Source of the DNA: Armatimonadota bacterium
GTDB taxonomy: Bacteria > Armatimonadota > Fimbriimonadia > Fimbriimonadales > Fimbriimonadaceae
Reading direction: 5' to 3'
Length of the DNA: 64,000 nt
NCBI GenBank assembly: GCA_016125185.1
Contig: WGMG01000002.1
Span: 1-64,000 of the forward strand
The notes beneath the pieces are model-generated. The model searched no databases, was not told the DNA's origin, and saw only the letters and a program-made list of their open reading frames with translations. This document shows, piece by piece, positions 1 to 8,279 of this stretch. Positions within the stretch are counted from its first letter, which is position 1, and every line of letters starts with the position of its first letter. Position numbers and translations under genes: made by a program.

Positions 1-4
1 GGAA

Positions 5-80
5 TGGCAGGGGCAACAGGGCTCGAACCCGCGACCTACGGTTTTGGAGACCGTCGCTCTACCAACTGAGCTATACCCCT
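5..80 (-). tRNA. trpT: tRNA-Trp (anticodon CCA)
   Basis: Read on the minus strand, the sequence folds as a complete cloverleaf. The acceptor arm AGGGGTA pairs with TGCCCCT, the discriminator is G, and the 3' CCA is encoded at 7-5. The anticodon loop is CTCCAAA, with anticodon CCA opposite 47-45, so it reads UGG. The T loop TTCGAGC and D arm GCTC/GAGC are normal. A -10-like TAAAAT lies at 99-94, giving an expected start near 87. In many bacteria tRNA-Trp precedes secE-nusG, which would lie left of the window (inference). Confidence 0.96.
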
Positions 81-157
81 GCACGGAAGGGTGATTTTAC
101 CCCACATTGTCATTCCTGGGAATGGGTTCTTTTAACCAGGGATGATTGCGGGGGTGG

Positions 158-336
158 GACGGTGCTTCGCTTCGGCGGCGATAATCGCCGGGTCGCTTCC
201 ACCTTCGCCAAAGCTTCGACTTCGCTCCTCGGACGCTTTGCGGGTGCGGATCTATCCAGGGGTCTTCACTCCCTTCGGTCGTTGCGACCCCCTGGCTAAG
301 GTCTGCGACCTCTCCGAGGTCGTCGCGGCCAATGGG
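158..336. repeat. Dispersed intergenic multi-hairpin element, copy C1
   Basis: This fills most of the gap between the tRNA and the first gene. It holds three hairpins. The first is GGCGAT/ATCGCC near 175-189. The second is CCAGGGGTC/GACCCCCTGG at about 256-295. The third is CGACCTC-TCC-GAGGTCG at 306-322. A conserved linker CTAAGGTCTG joins the second and third. The same order recurs at 6141 and 23315, and partly at 34812, with different stem sequences. An open frame across it (142-348) has no coding character. Confidence 0.6.
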
Positions 337-478
337 TTGACTGAATAGGGCTCCATTGGTACGCGAACACTGAAAGGTTCATTATCCAGACCAGCTGTGT
401 TCTATCTAAGTTGTCTTTTGCAGTGGGTCGTCTAGCCTTTTGGGGTCACGGCGGCGTGGAAATGACGTCGTAAAGGAT

Positions 479-694
479 ATGACTGAAGCCGAATTGAGTG
501 CTTATATCGTGCAGTTGCGAAGCAAGCTCGACGACGGGAAATACACGGCCGAGGATGCGTATCGGTTTGTTTGGAACGAGGAGAATCCGCTTAGCTACGA
601 CCAGCGGGTGCATGTGCATCAGGCGCTAGAGCTTGGCGAGGAGGTTCCCGACGAGTTTAATTTGATCGTGCCTGAGCCGATTCGGGGCGAGTAG
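479..694 (+). CDS. Small hypothetical protein
   Basis: This is a 71-residue acidic protein beginning MTEAELSAYI and ending PEPIRGE. It has no signal peptide or membrane segment and looks soluble and mostly helical. I do not recognise the family. A TTG 39 bases upstream extends the frame, but the ATG at 479 gives a more protein-like N terminus. The gene stands alone between two structured intergenic elements. Codon use resembles neighbouring genes, which supports it being real. Confidence 0.55.
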   Translation: MTEAELSAYIVQLRSKLDDGKYTAEDAYRFVWNEENPLSYDQRVHVHQALELGEEVPDEFNLIVPEPIRGE

Positions 695-703
695 GGTTTT
701 TCG

Positions 704-759
704 GCTCCCCTCCGTCTTTCGCTTTTAGCGAAATCCACCTCCCCGCTGGGGCGGAGCGT
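704..759. repeat. Dispersed three-way-junction element, copy B1
   Basis: An outer stem CTCCG (710-714) pairs with CGGAG (752-756). It encloses hairpin 1, TTTCGCT-TTT-AGCGAAA (717-733), and hairpin 2, CCCC-GCT-GGGG (741-751). The linkers TC and TCCACCT are nearly identical to copy B2 at 15129-15205, whose hairpin 1 is wholly different in sequence and length. Confidence 0.65.
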
Positions 760-891
760 AGCTCGTGCCTACCGTTAGGAAGTTTGTGACTTTTTAACCT
801 CAGAACCTCTGCTTGGAATTTCAGAAATGCGCCGATGGCCTCGGTACTGAGGTAGCAATCCTATGAGCCGCCCACCCTTCAATCGCCTCAA

Positions 892-1152
892 TTAGGGTTG
901 TTTACCGTCTTCGATCCATTCGTTAAAAAGCTGGACGTTGGATGGTGGCCAGGGGCCGTCGGGGGGCATATTGCCTGAGCTGAGTTGCTGGTACACCATT
1001 TCGGCGTGGTTAGCCGACGACATATAGCTGTAGTTGTCTAAAAATACGCCCTGAGCCTTCATGCAGGAGATGTCCTGCGGTCGGAAAAGGGGCAAAATGT
1101 TCGTTTTGAAGGAAACCATGGTGAAGATGAATAAAACAAATATCATCTTCAC
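892..1152 (-). CDS. Small exported or membrane-anchored protein with a haemless cytochrome-like domain
   Basis: This is an 86-residue protein with a GTG start at 1152 (an in-frame ATG at 1146 is the alternative). Residues 1-20 are a hydrophobic leader. The rest carries FRPQDISCMKAQG, then MPPDGPWPP, then a final FNEWIEDG. From memory, that order (F-x2-D-x3-M, MPP, W-I-x-DG) resembles a short cytochrome-c-like or haem-binding-like module in proteins of unknown role, here without a CxxCH haem motif. It probably acts outside the cytoplasm. The function is unknown. Confidence 0.55.
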   Translation of the reverse strand: MKMIFVLFIFTMVSFKTNILPLFRPQDISCMKAQGVFLDNYSYMSSANHAEMVYQQLSSGNMPPDGPWPPSNVQLFNEWIEDGKQP

Positions 1153-1202
1153 CCGATAAAGTCAATGCGTCCTAGAGGGCACCGGGACCAGAATTAGTTT
1201 CC

Positions 1203-1343
1203 CTATGCGCGCTTTGGCTTTTGGGCGGCTTCGTTTAGGCTCTGGAAATACCTACAAATGGAGTCCATGAATCGGGAGACTAGTTTTCGGACTGTCCGTT
1301 CGGCCGACACCTCCCCACCGATTCGCCCTAGGGTCCGGCTCAT
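1203..1343 (-). CDS. Possible 46-residue basic protein
   Basis: A short frame starts at an ATG preceded by a very G-rich Shine-Dalgarno-like run (GGGGGGAG, opposite 1355-1348). The product begins MSRTLGRIGGEV and ends AAQKPKRA; it is basic and helical. It lies in the gap between the amylase stop and the small exported gene, on the same strand. No family is recognised. It could equally be chance; the ribosome site is the main support. Confidence 0.3.
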   Translation of the reverse strand: MSRTLGRIGGEVSAERTVRKLVSRFMDSICRYFQSLNEAAQKPKRA

Positions 1344-1410
1344 CGACTCCCCCCGGTGAGTAGCGTGGTTAGGTCCCCATGACAACGTTAACGTCCAATG
1401 ATCCAGAAGA

Positions 1411-4400
1411 CTAGAGCGCGCCAGGACCCGCGTAGGCCGTGTAGGACACATTCACGGTTCCGTTCAGCACGCCATCGTAGATCACGTTGAAGCTGGCCGA
1501 TGCTCCGGGAGCAAGTCCAGCGTTCTGGACCAGTGCATAGGGGCGCTTGCCGCCGAACAGGGTGTCGGCTCGCTTGTTGAGTACGGTCAGGAAGGTGTGC
1601 GGGCCGGGATTCATGGTGAGCCAGATCGGACCGTTGACAGTCGATGCACCGTTGTTCGTGATGGTCACGAGTTGAGAGTACTTGCGTCCACCCAGTGGCA
1701 CCAGCGGCCCCGCGCTCGGAGCCAACGTCCCGACGTAGGCCGCCCGCTTGGGCGTGTAGGTCAGGTATTTCGAGAGCGACAAGGCCGCGGTGCCCGGGTC
1801 GGTCACCACATTGGACTGCGTGGGCAGGAACTGGTTGGATATCCAACTGTTGGCGGCGGGGTAACCGCCGAAGGACGCACGAAGGGGATCGTAGGCGTTG
1901 AGAGTTGTGCCCGCTTCGCCGGTGGTGCCGAGATAAGCGAGAAAGCCCATCGATTGGTAACCCGAGGCTCCGTTTGGATAGAGGTTGCGGATCGGAATGG
2001 CGGCTTCGAGACCGAGCAGGGGTCCGGTTGGGGACTGGCGCGGCTGGACCGCGATGACAGAAGGGACGCCGGAAAGTCGGCTGAGTGAGTTGGTATTGAT
2101 CCACCATGCACCGGCTTCGGCCCCGGTCGTCGCCGGAATGACGGGCGAACCAGAATAGGTCGCCTCGGGGCTGGAACCAAGGCCGTGATTGCGGAAGCTG
2201 GCGACGGCATATTTGGCGCGGAAACCGGATGGCATCGTCAGATGGGTGTTGGACAGCAGGCGAGTGGCGGGACCGCTGTCATCGTTCACCTGCGAGAGGT
2301 CGGTGACACCGCCAGTGAGGCCAACTTCGGGGTCGATGAGGAGCGACATGCCGTTCGTCAGGTTCTCGGTGGGATCGGTTCGACCCGCGAGGCCGACATA
2401 CACGTAAAGGTCGTCGTTGGTGACGAAGAGCCCGTCGAGGCGGTTGGACTGGGAGCTTGGGGTTCGCTCCTGCCACCAATTGGCGTTGGCGCCGAACTCG
2501 GTGAGGTCCCCGTCGATGGTCCAGCCAGTGCCGAGGCCCTTTTGGAGGTTGAACCAGTAGTAGAAGTCGTTGAAGAGCTTGGGTGCGGTGCCGGTGTCGT
2601 TGAACACGCGGACGCGGATCATATGAAGGCCGTCGGTGAGGTAGGACAAATCGAGGCCGTCGAAATGGAAAGAGCCGGCGGCGGTCCGAGTCATGGCCAG
2701 CATGCCGTCCATCAGACCCTCGTCGGTATTTTTGAGTCCGGGATACCAGGGTCCAAGGTTGCCGCTATCGAGCTGGAGATAGGCGGAATCGCCGACGGTC
2801 GTAGTGGACGCAAGGATATTGATCTTGGAGCCGGTGATGGTGGCGGCGTTATAGGTTGTACCGTTGCCGCTGGCATAGGTTCCGACCGGGGATGTGACGG
2901 GTGAAAGCGGGTAATCCTGGCCAGTGGTGGCATCGGTCACCACAACGGGAGTGCTACTGACCGGCTTGGCAGTAACGGGAGCGTACAGGACGTACCCGGT
3001 CGCATTGTTGCTGTTGGTGGGCGTGGAGTTGGGAGGAACGGTGATGGTGACCGATTGATCGGTGGCGACGGTGACGTTCGGCTCCTGACCGGAGAGGTCT
3101 TCGAGGACGGTTCCGGGGGCGAATGCAGTGGCGACGGATTGGGTGAGCGAGGTCAGATCGCCGCGAATGTTGAGGCCGACGAGGAGAACCGACTGGCCGT
3201 TGACGTGGCGCTCGTAAATGTAGAGATTGTCGGACTGCCAGCGATTGTAGATGGTGCCGCGAGCGAAGCGGTACCGGGCGTCGGTCATACGAAGCGTCAG
3301 GTCATCGGCGTTGCCGAGCGAGTCGAAGCGGCCAGGGCGAGGGAACTGGCTGTAGTCGCCGGGTTGCTGGTTGTTGCCGTCATAGTAGACGATGGCGGAG
3401 CCCGGACGGGTCAGCAGGAAGGCGTGGGCAAGGTTGTTGGAGGTGGGCGGTCCGTTGTCGTGGCTTTGGACGAAGCCGACGCCAACGTGGGAATCGAGTC
3501 CACCTTCTTCGAAGCCAAGGCCGGTGGCGGAGTCGATGCCGAACATGTTGCCGAGCGAGCCGATGTTGCCGAAGCCGTTGGAGTTGAAGAGGTCGTTGAA
3601 CTTGAACGACATGGGAAAGTCGAGCAGGTCCATGCCAGTTTTGGCGAATTCGCGCAGTTCGTAATTGTCGCTGGAGAGGACCTCGCCGAAGACCATCGCA
3701 TTGGGCTTGAGGCTGTAGACGTAGGGGAGGATGTCGCCATTGTTGACATCATAGCCTGCGTGCTGGATGGTGTTCATGAAGAACGCGGGCGTGGTGTGCT
3801 TGGTGGCATCGATGCGGAGGCCGTCGAAACCGATGACGGCGACGAGGTACCAGCAGTAGCGGCGCAGGTATTCGCGAACGTCTTCGGGGGCGATGGTGCC
3901 ACCGGGATAGTACTGCGGCGTGAGCGGATGGCGCACGAACCACGGCTTGCCCCACATGTTGAAGCTGGCGAAGCTAGGGAGATTGAAGGCACCGGTTTGA
4001 GCTTGGTTGCCGTTCTCTTGGGCGATGTCGGCGAGGCCTACGAGGTCGCCGTTGAGGGTGGTGAAGGCGAAAGGTCCGGCGTTATTGAAATCGATTTCCT
4101 CGTTGGTCGGGTCGGCGGTGGAGTGGATATGGAAGTCCTCAGGGATCATTGCCGGGTACTTGTCGATAGCCCAACTGGCGCGGTTATCGGCGTGGTTGGT
4201 GACGAGGTCGCAATAGACTTCGAGGCCGAATCGTTTGGCTTCTTTGACGAGGTCGATGAGTTCTTCGGTCGTGCCGTAACGAGTGCGCACGGTGCCGGAA
4301 AGCAGTCGATCGCCGAGGTCGAAATGGTCGATCGGGTTGTAGCCGACGCTGAAAGTTCCGCCACCGCTTTTCGAAGGCGGAGGCAGGTAGATGGCGCCGT

Positions 4401-4917
4401 AGCCAGCCTGGACAACTTCGGGAAGCCGCTTCATCATGGTGACGTAGTCGGTAGCGAACCATTGGAGGATCGCGCCGCGACGGATGGCGGGGGTGTAACG
4501 CCAAGTGAAGCCGTAGTTTTGGCCGCCGAGGCTGTCGTAAAGATCGTCGGTGTTGTTTCCGCGAGCGCGAAGATAGAACTGGACGTTGGAGCCGGCCGGA
4601 TAGGGGCCGAGGAGGCCGTACCACTGGGTGTTATTGCCGACGTTATAGTCGAAATTGAATGGGACTTCTTTAACCGTGTTCCAGTTGTCGGTGGTGACAA
4701 AGGCGGAGACGGACTGGCCCGAGGCGATCGGATAGGTCTGCGTGGTGACGGTGAGGGTTTGTCCGGGCAGGACGTAGGCACCGCGCTTCGGCTCGGTATT
4801 GCCGGACACGTAGGTGCTGGTGTTGCCCAGCCAGGAAAGCTGGCCAAGACTGATGGCGCAGAGAGCGGTAAAGAAGGCTGTCGCCGCCGCTCGGAATCCG
4901 AAACGAACCTTATTCAT
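1411..4917 (-). CDS. Secreted GH13 alpha-amylase-family glycoside hydrolase
   Basis: This 1168-residue enzyme has a signal peptide (1-26, ending SLGQ). An N-terminal beta domain (about 27-145) is followed by a TIM barrel with all four GH13 signatures. These are DLVTNH (237-242), GLRIDATKH with nucleophile D370, FGEV with acid/base E412, and SHDNG with D487. It should cleave alpha-glucosidic bonds in starch-like glucans outside the cytoplasm; exact specificity cannot be read from sequence. After the barrel come a beta-sandwich and, from about residue 790, a domain resembling the neighbouring PEP-CTERM protein, then a final Ig-like region. It lies 58 bp behind that gene and is probably co-transcribed. 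No good ribosome site precedes the ATG. Confidence 0.93.
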   Translation of the reverse strand: MNKVRFGFRAAATAFFTALCAISLGQLSWLGNTSTYVSGNTEPKRGAYVLPGQTLTVTTQTYPIASGQSVSAFVTTDNWNTVKEVPFNFDYNVGNNTQWYGLLGPYPAGSNVQFYLRARGNNTDDLYDSLGGQNYGFTWRYTPAIRRGAILQWFATDYVTMMKRLPEVVQAGYGAIYLPPPSKSGGGTFSVGYNPIDHFDLGDRLLSGTVRTRYGTTEELIDLVKEAKRFGLEVYCDLVTNHADNRASWAIDKYPAMIPEDFHIHSTADPTNEEIDFNNAGPFAFTTLNGDLVGLADIAQENGNQAQTGAFNLPSFASFNMWGKPWFVRHPLTPQYYPGGTIAPEDVREYLRRYCWYLVAVIGFDGLRIDATKHTTPAFFMNTIQHAGYDVNNGDILPYVYSLKPNAMVFGEVLSSDNYELREFAKTGMDLLDFPMSFKFNDLFNSNGFGNIGSLGNMFGIDSATGLGFEEGGLDSHVGVGFVQSHDNGPPTSNNLAHAFLLTRPGSAIVYYDGNNQQPGDYSQFPRPGRFDSLGNADDLTLRMTDARYRFARGTIYNRWQSDNLYIYERHVNGQSVLLVGLNIRGDLTSLTQSVATAFAPGTVLEDLSGQEPNVTVATDQSVTITVPPNSTPTNSNNATGYVLYAPVTAKPVSSTPVVVTDATTGQDYPLSPVTSPVGTYASGNGTTYNAATITGSKINILASTTTVGDSAYLQLDSGNLGPWYPGLKNTDEGLMDGMLAMTRTAAGSFHFDGLDLSYLTDGLHMIRVRVFNDTGTAPKLFNDFYYWFNLQKGLGTGWTIDGDLTEFGANANWWQERTPSSQSNRLDGLFVTNDDLYVYVGLAGRTDPTENLTNGMSLLIDPEVGLTGGVTDLSQVNDDSGPATRLLSNTHLTMPSGFRAKYAVASFRNHGLGSSPEATYSGSPVIPATTGAEAGAWWINTNSLSRLSGVPSVIAVQPRQSPTGPLLGLEAAIPIRNLYPNGASGYQSMGFLAYLGTTGEAGTTLNAYDPLRASFGGYPAANSWISNQFLPTQSNVVTDPGTAALSLSKYLTYTPKRAAYVGTLAPSAGPLVPLGGRKYSQLVTITNNGASTVNGPIWLTMNPGPHTFLTVLNKRADTLFGGKRPYALVQNAGLAPGASASFNVIYDGVLNGTVNVSYTAYAGPGAL

Positions 4918-4938
4918 GATGAATGGATGGAGGTTTAG

Positions 4939-4967
4939 GACCCGGCCAGACGGTGGCTAGCCGGGTC
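4939..4967 (-). other. Intercistronic hairpin
   Basis: GACCCGGC (4939-4946) pairs with GCCGGGTC (4960-4967), between the PEP-CTERM stop and the amylase start. No U-run follows, so it is not a classic terminator. It may stabilise or process the shared mRNA. Confidence 0.45.
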
Positions 4968-4975
4968 GACAGGAC

Positions 4976-5890
4976 TTAGCTTCGCTTTCGTCGCGTGAAG
5001 AGACCGAGGAGGCCGAGACCCATGACGGCGATGGAGGTCGGCTCGGGAACCACAAAGTACTGGTTGCCCGCGTACTGGTTGAAGTTCACGTTGGTCGGGT
5101 TGCCAGGGTTGTCGGAGCCATTTGGCATACCGCCAAGCACTTGGTTCGAAACGAAGTCGTGCGAACTTCCGTTAATGAAGGCGCAGATTTTGACCCCTTG
5201 GCCCCAGGTCGGATTGCCGATGAGGGACAGCGGGACGGCGAATTCCATGCCGGTCGCCACGTCGCCAGGTGAGCCCGAAGCGGCACCGGTTCCGCTGCCG
5301 ACGCCAGCAACGTTTGAGTTGTTGACGGTGAAGCGGACGCCTTGATCGGTGCCGCCCGAGAGGGCGCCGTTGGAGCCGTAGGTGGTGGTTCCGAGGTAGC
5401 CACCTGCACCGGAGCCGCCGTCGAGGAGTTGGGCCCAGTTGCCGTAAAGATTGGTGCCGTCGCCCGAGATGCTGAACCAGTAGTCTGGAGCGAAGTCGCT
5501 ATCGAACGTGAGACCGGCCATGCGATTGAGGCCGTTGAAGTCGACATCTGGGTTGTCGCCGCGGAGTGCGTTTTGACCGTGGCCGGTTCCGTCGACGTCG
5601 ATGAAGACTTCGAGTTTGTTGAAATTCGACTCGAGATTTCCACCGAAGAACATGAAGAAATCGCTGGAGCCGAACTCACCGACTCCGTTATCCAGCTCGG
5701 AGCCGTTGGCCTGGCCAACCGTCCCCATATTGCTGTCGCCGAAGTTGGTGTTGATCGTTTGGACATTGCCGGGCTGACCTCCGGCGTACGTTGAATCCCG
5801 CAAACCATCGATGGTTACGGACACTTGGGCTTCTGCGCCCATCGGCAGGACAGCGATCAACGCCCCCACCAGAAGTGATTTTTTGACCAT
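4976..5890 (-). CDS. PEP-CTERM sorted exported protein
   Basis: This is a 304-residue protein with a signal peptide (1-21, ending AEA). Its C terminus is a textbook PEP-CTERM sorting tag: VPEPTS, a hydrophobic helix, then RRKR at the end. Such tags are cut by an exosortase and go with surface or extracellular polysaccharide. The central domain is rich in G, N and D and has the pattern of a ligand-binding beta-sandwich. Its second half (GMEFAVPLSLIG ... FVSNQVL) aligns by eye with the amylase C-terminal part (GLEAAIPIRNLY ... WISNQFL). The ATG has a clear AAGGG ribosome site. It precedes the amylase and may hold it at the cell surface or bind the same glycan (inference). Confidence 0.9.
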   Translation of the reverse strand: MVKKSLLVGALIAVLPMGAEAQVSVTIDGLRDSTYAGGQPGNVQTINTNFGDSNMGTVGQANGSELDNGVGEFGSSDFFMFFGGNLESNFNKLEVFIDVDGTGHGQNALRGDNPDVDFNGLNRMAGLTFDSDFAPDYWFSISGDGTNLYGNWAQLLDGGSGAGGYLGTTTYGSNGALSGGTDQGVRFTVNNSNVAGVGSGTGAASGSPGDVATGMEFAVPLSLIGNPTWGQGVKICAFINGSSHDFVSNQVLGGMPNGSDNPGNPTNVNFNQYAGNQYFVVPEPTSIAVMGLGLLGLFTRRKRS

Positions 5891-5981
5891 ATTTTCCCTT
5901 CGCGCAGGTTTTCTTCCGTCCTGGAAGCTCTCCGATCTACGCCTCGAAGATTGAGTGCGGTTCTCCGTACCCTGATGGAAA

Positions 5982-6036
5982 TGAGTCTCTCAAGCCGGAG
6001 ACTCAATCAAGAATAGCTTGTGAATACGTATTCTTG
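5982..6036 (-). promoter_or_regulatory. Inverted repeats upstream of the PEP-CTERM/amylase unit
   Basis: TGAGTCTC (5982-5989) pairs with GAGACTCA (5998-6005). Next to it CAAGAATA (6008-6015) is inverted as TATTCTTG (6029-6036), and the palindrome GAATACGTATTC (6022-6033) lies inside. Placed 90-150 bp before the PEP-CTERM start, these are candidate regulator sites. Confidence 0.4.
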
Positions 6037-6140
6037 ACTAATATCATACAACAAAAAGCCGTCATAAATGCGGTGAGGGATGTTAAAAGTTGGGACTTCT
6101 GGTAATTGTGCGGAGTCGGTTTTGGGGTTTTGGAATTTCG

Positions 6141-6250
6141 CGCGGCGCTAAGCGCCGGGTCGCTCACGCTCCTCGGAATTTTATGGATTCGGATCATTCC
6201 TGGGGTGCAAGCCCCCCAGGCTAAGCTCTGCGACCTCTCCGAGGTCGTTC
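6141..6250. repeat. Dispersed intergenic multi-hairpin element, copy C2
   Basis: Hairpins GGCGCT/AGCGCC (about 6144-6156), CCTGGGG/CCCCAGG (6199-6220) and CGACCTC-TCC-GAGGTCG (6231-6247) appear in order. The linker CTAAGCTCTG joins the last two, as in copies C1 and C3. It sits in the 769-base gap between the PEP-CTERM gene and the anti-sigma gene. The rest of that gap (6251-6478) shows no gene. Confidence 0.6.
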
Positions 6251-6478
6251 ACAAACTTTTGGCTATCGATTGGCACTGACCTACCGTTACGGAACTCTCC
6301 AGAGACCTCTGCTTCGCTTCGATACCATTACACCCGCCGAAGCCTTCTTGGCGAAGGTGGGTACAACCATCTGCGAGCCTTCCGGGATCGGACTCGGCGA
6401 ACGACTTTCGATTCGGCTCTGATGGGGCTTTAGGCAGCCCTGCGAGCCGAGTCTAGGCTGTTTGGCTGGGCTAAGAGT

Positions 6479-6497
6479 AAAAGGCCCCTTTGGGGCT
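6479..6497 (-). terminator. Possible terminator of the sigma/anti-sigma unit
   Basis: On the minus strand a GCCCC-AAA-GGGGC hairpin is followed by CTTTTAC, about 160 bases beyond the anti-sigma stop. The stem is short and the U-run weak. Confidence 0.35.
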
Positions 6498-6659
6498 TAA
6501 GCGAGGAAGGGCCTTCAAATCTGTTTGCCGATGGTTCGCTTACACATGGCAGAGCCAGAAGGGATTGCTTTAAGTTTTAAATCGTCTTTGCTCGATACTG
6601 AGTGACTGTTTCCAAGACTGAATTGAAAACTCAGCCTTGGATTTGGGGGCGCCAGAACT

Positions 6660-7388
6660 TTATTCCGGTCGGACGAGGTGGTTGTAGGCGAAGTCGCGAA
6701 GCTCGCTGTATTCCCGTTGGCCAACCAGTACGAGGGCGGCGTCTTTTACTCGCCATCCGACGGCTTTGGTATCGGGGTCGATTTGGCCGAAGAAGTACTG
6801 CGCGTTCCGATCCGGGTCCATGCCATCGAAGCTTGTGATCTGCGGCAGGACGATCAGCGAGAGTCTTCCCTGCACGTCGGCAAGGTCGATCCGACGGGCC
6901 GGCTGGCCGTCGATGACCACGTTCTGCTGGCCGATGATCCTGAACTGAGAAAGGTTGCGGTTGGCAACACCCAGAATCTTATCGAGCTCTTCGTTGCGGA
7001 CTTGGGTCTCAGGTGTGTTTCGATTTGAACTGGAGAGGATTCCTGCAAGCGAACTGCTATCGACCGATCCGGCCTGCGTGTGGCGAGCATATCCGCCGCC
7101 GATGAGGATGAACATGGCGACGCCAGTTACGAAGGCCCACGAGTACTTCGTGATGAAGTTCCCGGACTTTTTGACACGATCGATGGCATCCAGACGGCTT
7201 TTGCAGGATGCCCAAACATCGGCGCATTCGACATTTTCAGCGTTGCCGAGCAACGACTTGAGGTTTCGGATTGCGGCGATCTCGGCCTGGCTATCCTGGC
7301 ACTCAGCGAGTTCGGTCTCAAGCTTCTGACGCTCTTCGGCGCTTAGCTCTCCATCAACATAGGCATGCAACAAACGTGGTTCGATCAT
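6660..7388 (-). CDS. Anti-sigma factor, single-pass membrane protein
   Basis: This is a 242-residue protein. The N terminus (LLHAYVDGELSAEERQ) is the usual cytoplasmic anti-sigma opening, although no HxxxCxxC zinc motif is seen. One membrane helix lies near residues 84-102 (WAFVTGVAMFILIGGGY). The remainder would be extracytoplasmic and may sense envelope state. The ATG overlaps the sigma stop as ATGA, so the two are translationally coupled and made in proportion. It should hold the upstream ECF sigma factor inactive until a signal arrives. Confidence 0.85.
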   Translation of the reverse strand: MIEPRLLHAYVDGELSAEERQKLETELAECQDSQAEIAAIRNLKSLLGNAENVECADVWASCKSRLDAIDRVKKSGNFITKYSWAFVTGVAMFILIGGGYARHTQAGSVDSSSLAGILSSSNRNTPETQVRNEELDKILGVANRNLSQFRIIGQQNVVIDGQPARRIDLADVQGRLSLIVLPQITSFDGMDPDRNAQYFFGQIDPDTKAVGWRVKDAALVLVGQREYSELRDFAYNHLVRPE

Positions 7389-8023
7389 AGATCGTGTCCT
7401 TCCTTAATAAATCCCTCTTTGAGGGCATAGCTTTCCAGAGATCTTCGAAGCATCGCACGTCCTCGCGCAATGCGTGATCTTACCGTACCAATAGGCACTT
7501 CGGTTGCATCGGCAATCTCTTGATAGCTCATCTGTTCAACGTCACTTAAAATTACGGCGATTCGGAACTCGTCCGGCAGTTTCCTGAGGGCGCTTTCGAC
7601 TTCGGCTCCAACGAGGCCGTCGAACAGTTGGCGGTCGGGGATTTCCGACTCGATCGACATTGGTTCAACAACGTTGTCTTCTTCGAGCGACGAAAGCTGG
7701 GGGCCGCGCTGTCGCGACCGGTACTTATTGATGTACAGATTCGTGACGATGCGGAGGATCCATGCCTTAAAGTTCGATCCATCGAAGCGGTCGAACGCTT
7801 CATAGGCGCGAACGATCGCTTCCTGAGTGAGATCTTCGGCTTCTTCCTTGCTACGGGTGAGGCGCAGAGCGGTTCCAAAAACAGAACTAAACACCCGCTC
7901 AGCGTGGCGTTCGAACGAATCCCGTTTTGTATCTCGCTTACCGAATAACATCGGTCGGCTGAGTCTACCTACCGACTCGTTCTGGGGTGATTTTCCCAGG
8001 GTCACGCTTGCAACAAATGCCAT
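7385..8023 (-). CDS. ECF (RpoE-type) RNA polymerase sigma factor
   Basis: Region 2 is visible as LTRSKEEAEDLTQEAIVRAY ... FKAWILRIVTNLYINKYR. Region 4 is visible as LRKLPDEFRIAVIL ... MSYQEIADATEVPIGTVRSRI, a helix-turn-helix that reads the -35 box. I chose the ATG at 8023 (212 residues) because GAGAGAAG sits just before it. An ATG at 7951 gives a more compact protein without a ribosome site, and a longer frame to 8224 runs into a structured repeat. It overlaps the downstream anti-sigma gene by ATGA. It directs RNA polymerase to a stress regulon, probably including itself. Confidence 0.92.
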   Translation of the reverse strand: MAFVASVTLGKSPQNESVGRLSRPMLFGKRDTKRDSFERHAERVFSSVFGTALRLTRSKEEAEDLTQEAIVRAYEAFDRFDGSNFKAWILRIVTNLYINKYRSRQRGPQLSSLEEDNVVEPMSIESEIPDRQLFDGLVGAEVESALRKLPDEFRIAVILSDVEQMSYQEIADATEVPIGTVRSRIARGRAMLRRSLESYALKEGFIKEGHDL

Positions 8024-8150
8024 CGATCTTCTCTCGCATCCATTCACAACAAAAGAGGGTTTTGGAGAGTTCCGAGTGAGGGGAGAAATCGGTATTTTTG
8101 CGGTTAAACCGTGAAGAAGGGCCCGGGATTGGCTCGGTTCTAGTGAGGAA

Positions 8151-8265
8151 TTTCCCCTCCCGTCTCCCGACACAAGTCGAGAGACACCTATCCACGGTTG
8201 GAACTGCCTTTGTGGCAGTTCCACCTGCGGACCCTCCAGATTTCCCTTGGAGAATTTGGAGAGGG
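8151..8265. repeat. Dispersed hairpin element, copy A1
   Basis: CCCTCCC is followed by hairpin GTCTCCCGAC-ACAA-GTCGAGAGAC (8162-8185) with one mismatch. An extra hairpin GGAACTGCC/GGCAGTTCC (8200-8222) follows, and the element ends with a GGAGAGGG tail. Copies A2 (38405) and A3 (57061) share the flanks and the A-C/T-A-A loop, and the stem bases change in pairs. It occupies the gap between the M56 peptidase and the sigma gene. Confidence 0.6.
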
Positions 8266-8279
8266 TTGTTTTGGCGGGG

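Noticed and set aside
142-348. Open frame across repeat C1
   Set aside because: Its sequence follows the hairpins of a dispersed repeat and has no protein-like pattern.
3055-4938. Long open frame (627 codons) on the plus strand opposite the amylase gene
   Set aside because: It is antisense to a gene with full GH13 motifs and has the V/E/G/A-rich composition of a codon-bias shadow. The frames at 11763-13634 and 49117-51384 are rejected for the same reason.
6003-6197. 64-codon minus-strand frame with a hydrophobic stretch
   Set aside because: It overlaps inverted repeats and repeat C2, and has no ribosome site or -10 box at a useful distance.
8024-8224. N-terminal extension of the ECF sigma factor
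   Set aside because: The extension reads through repeat A1 and has no sigma-factor similarity, whereas the ATG at 8023 has a ribosome site.
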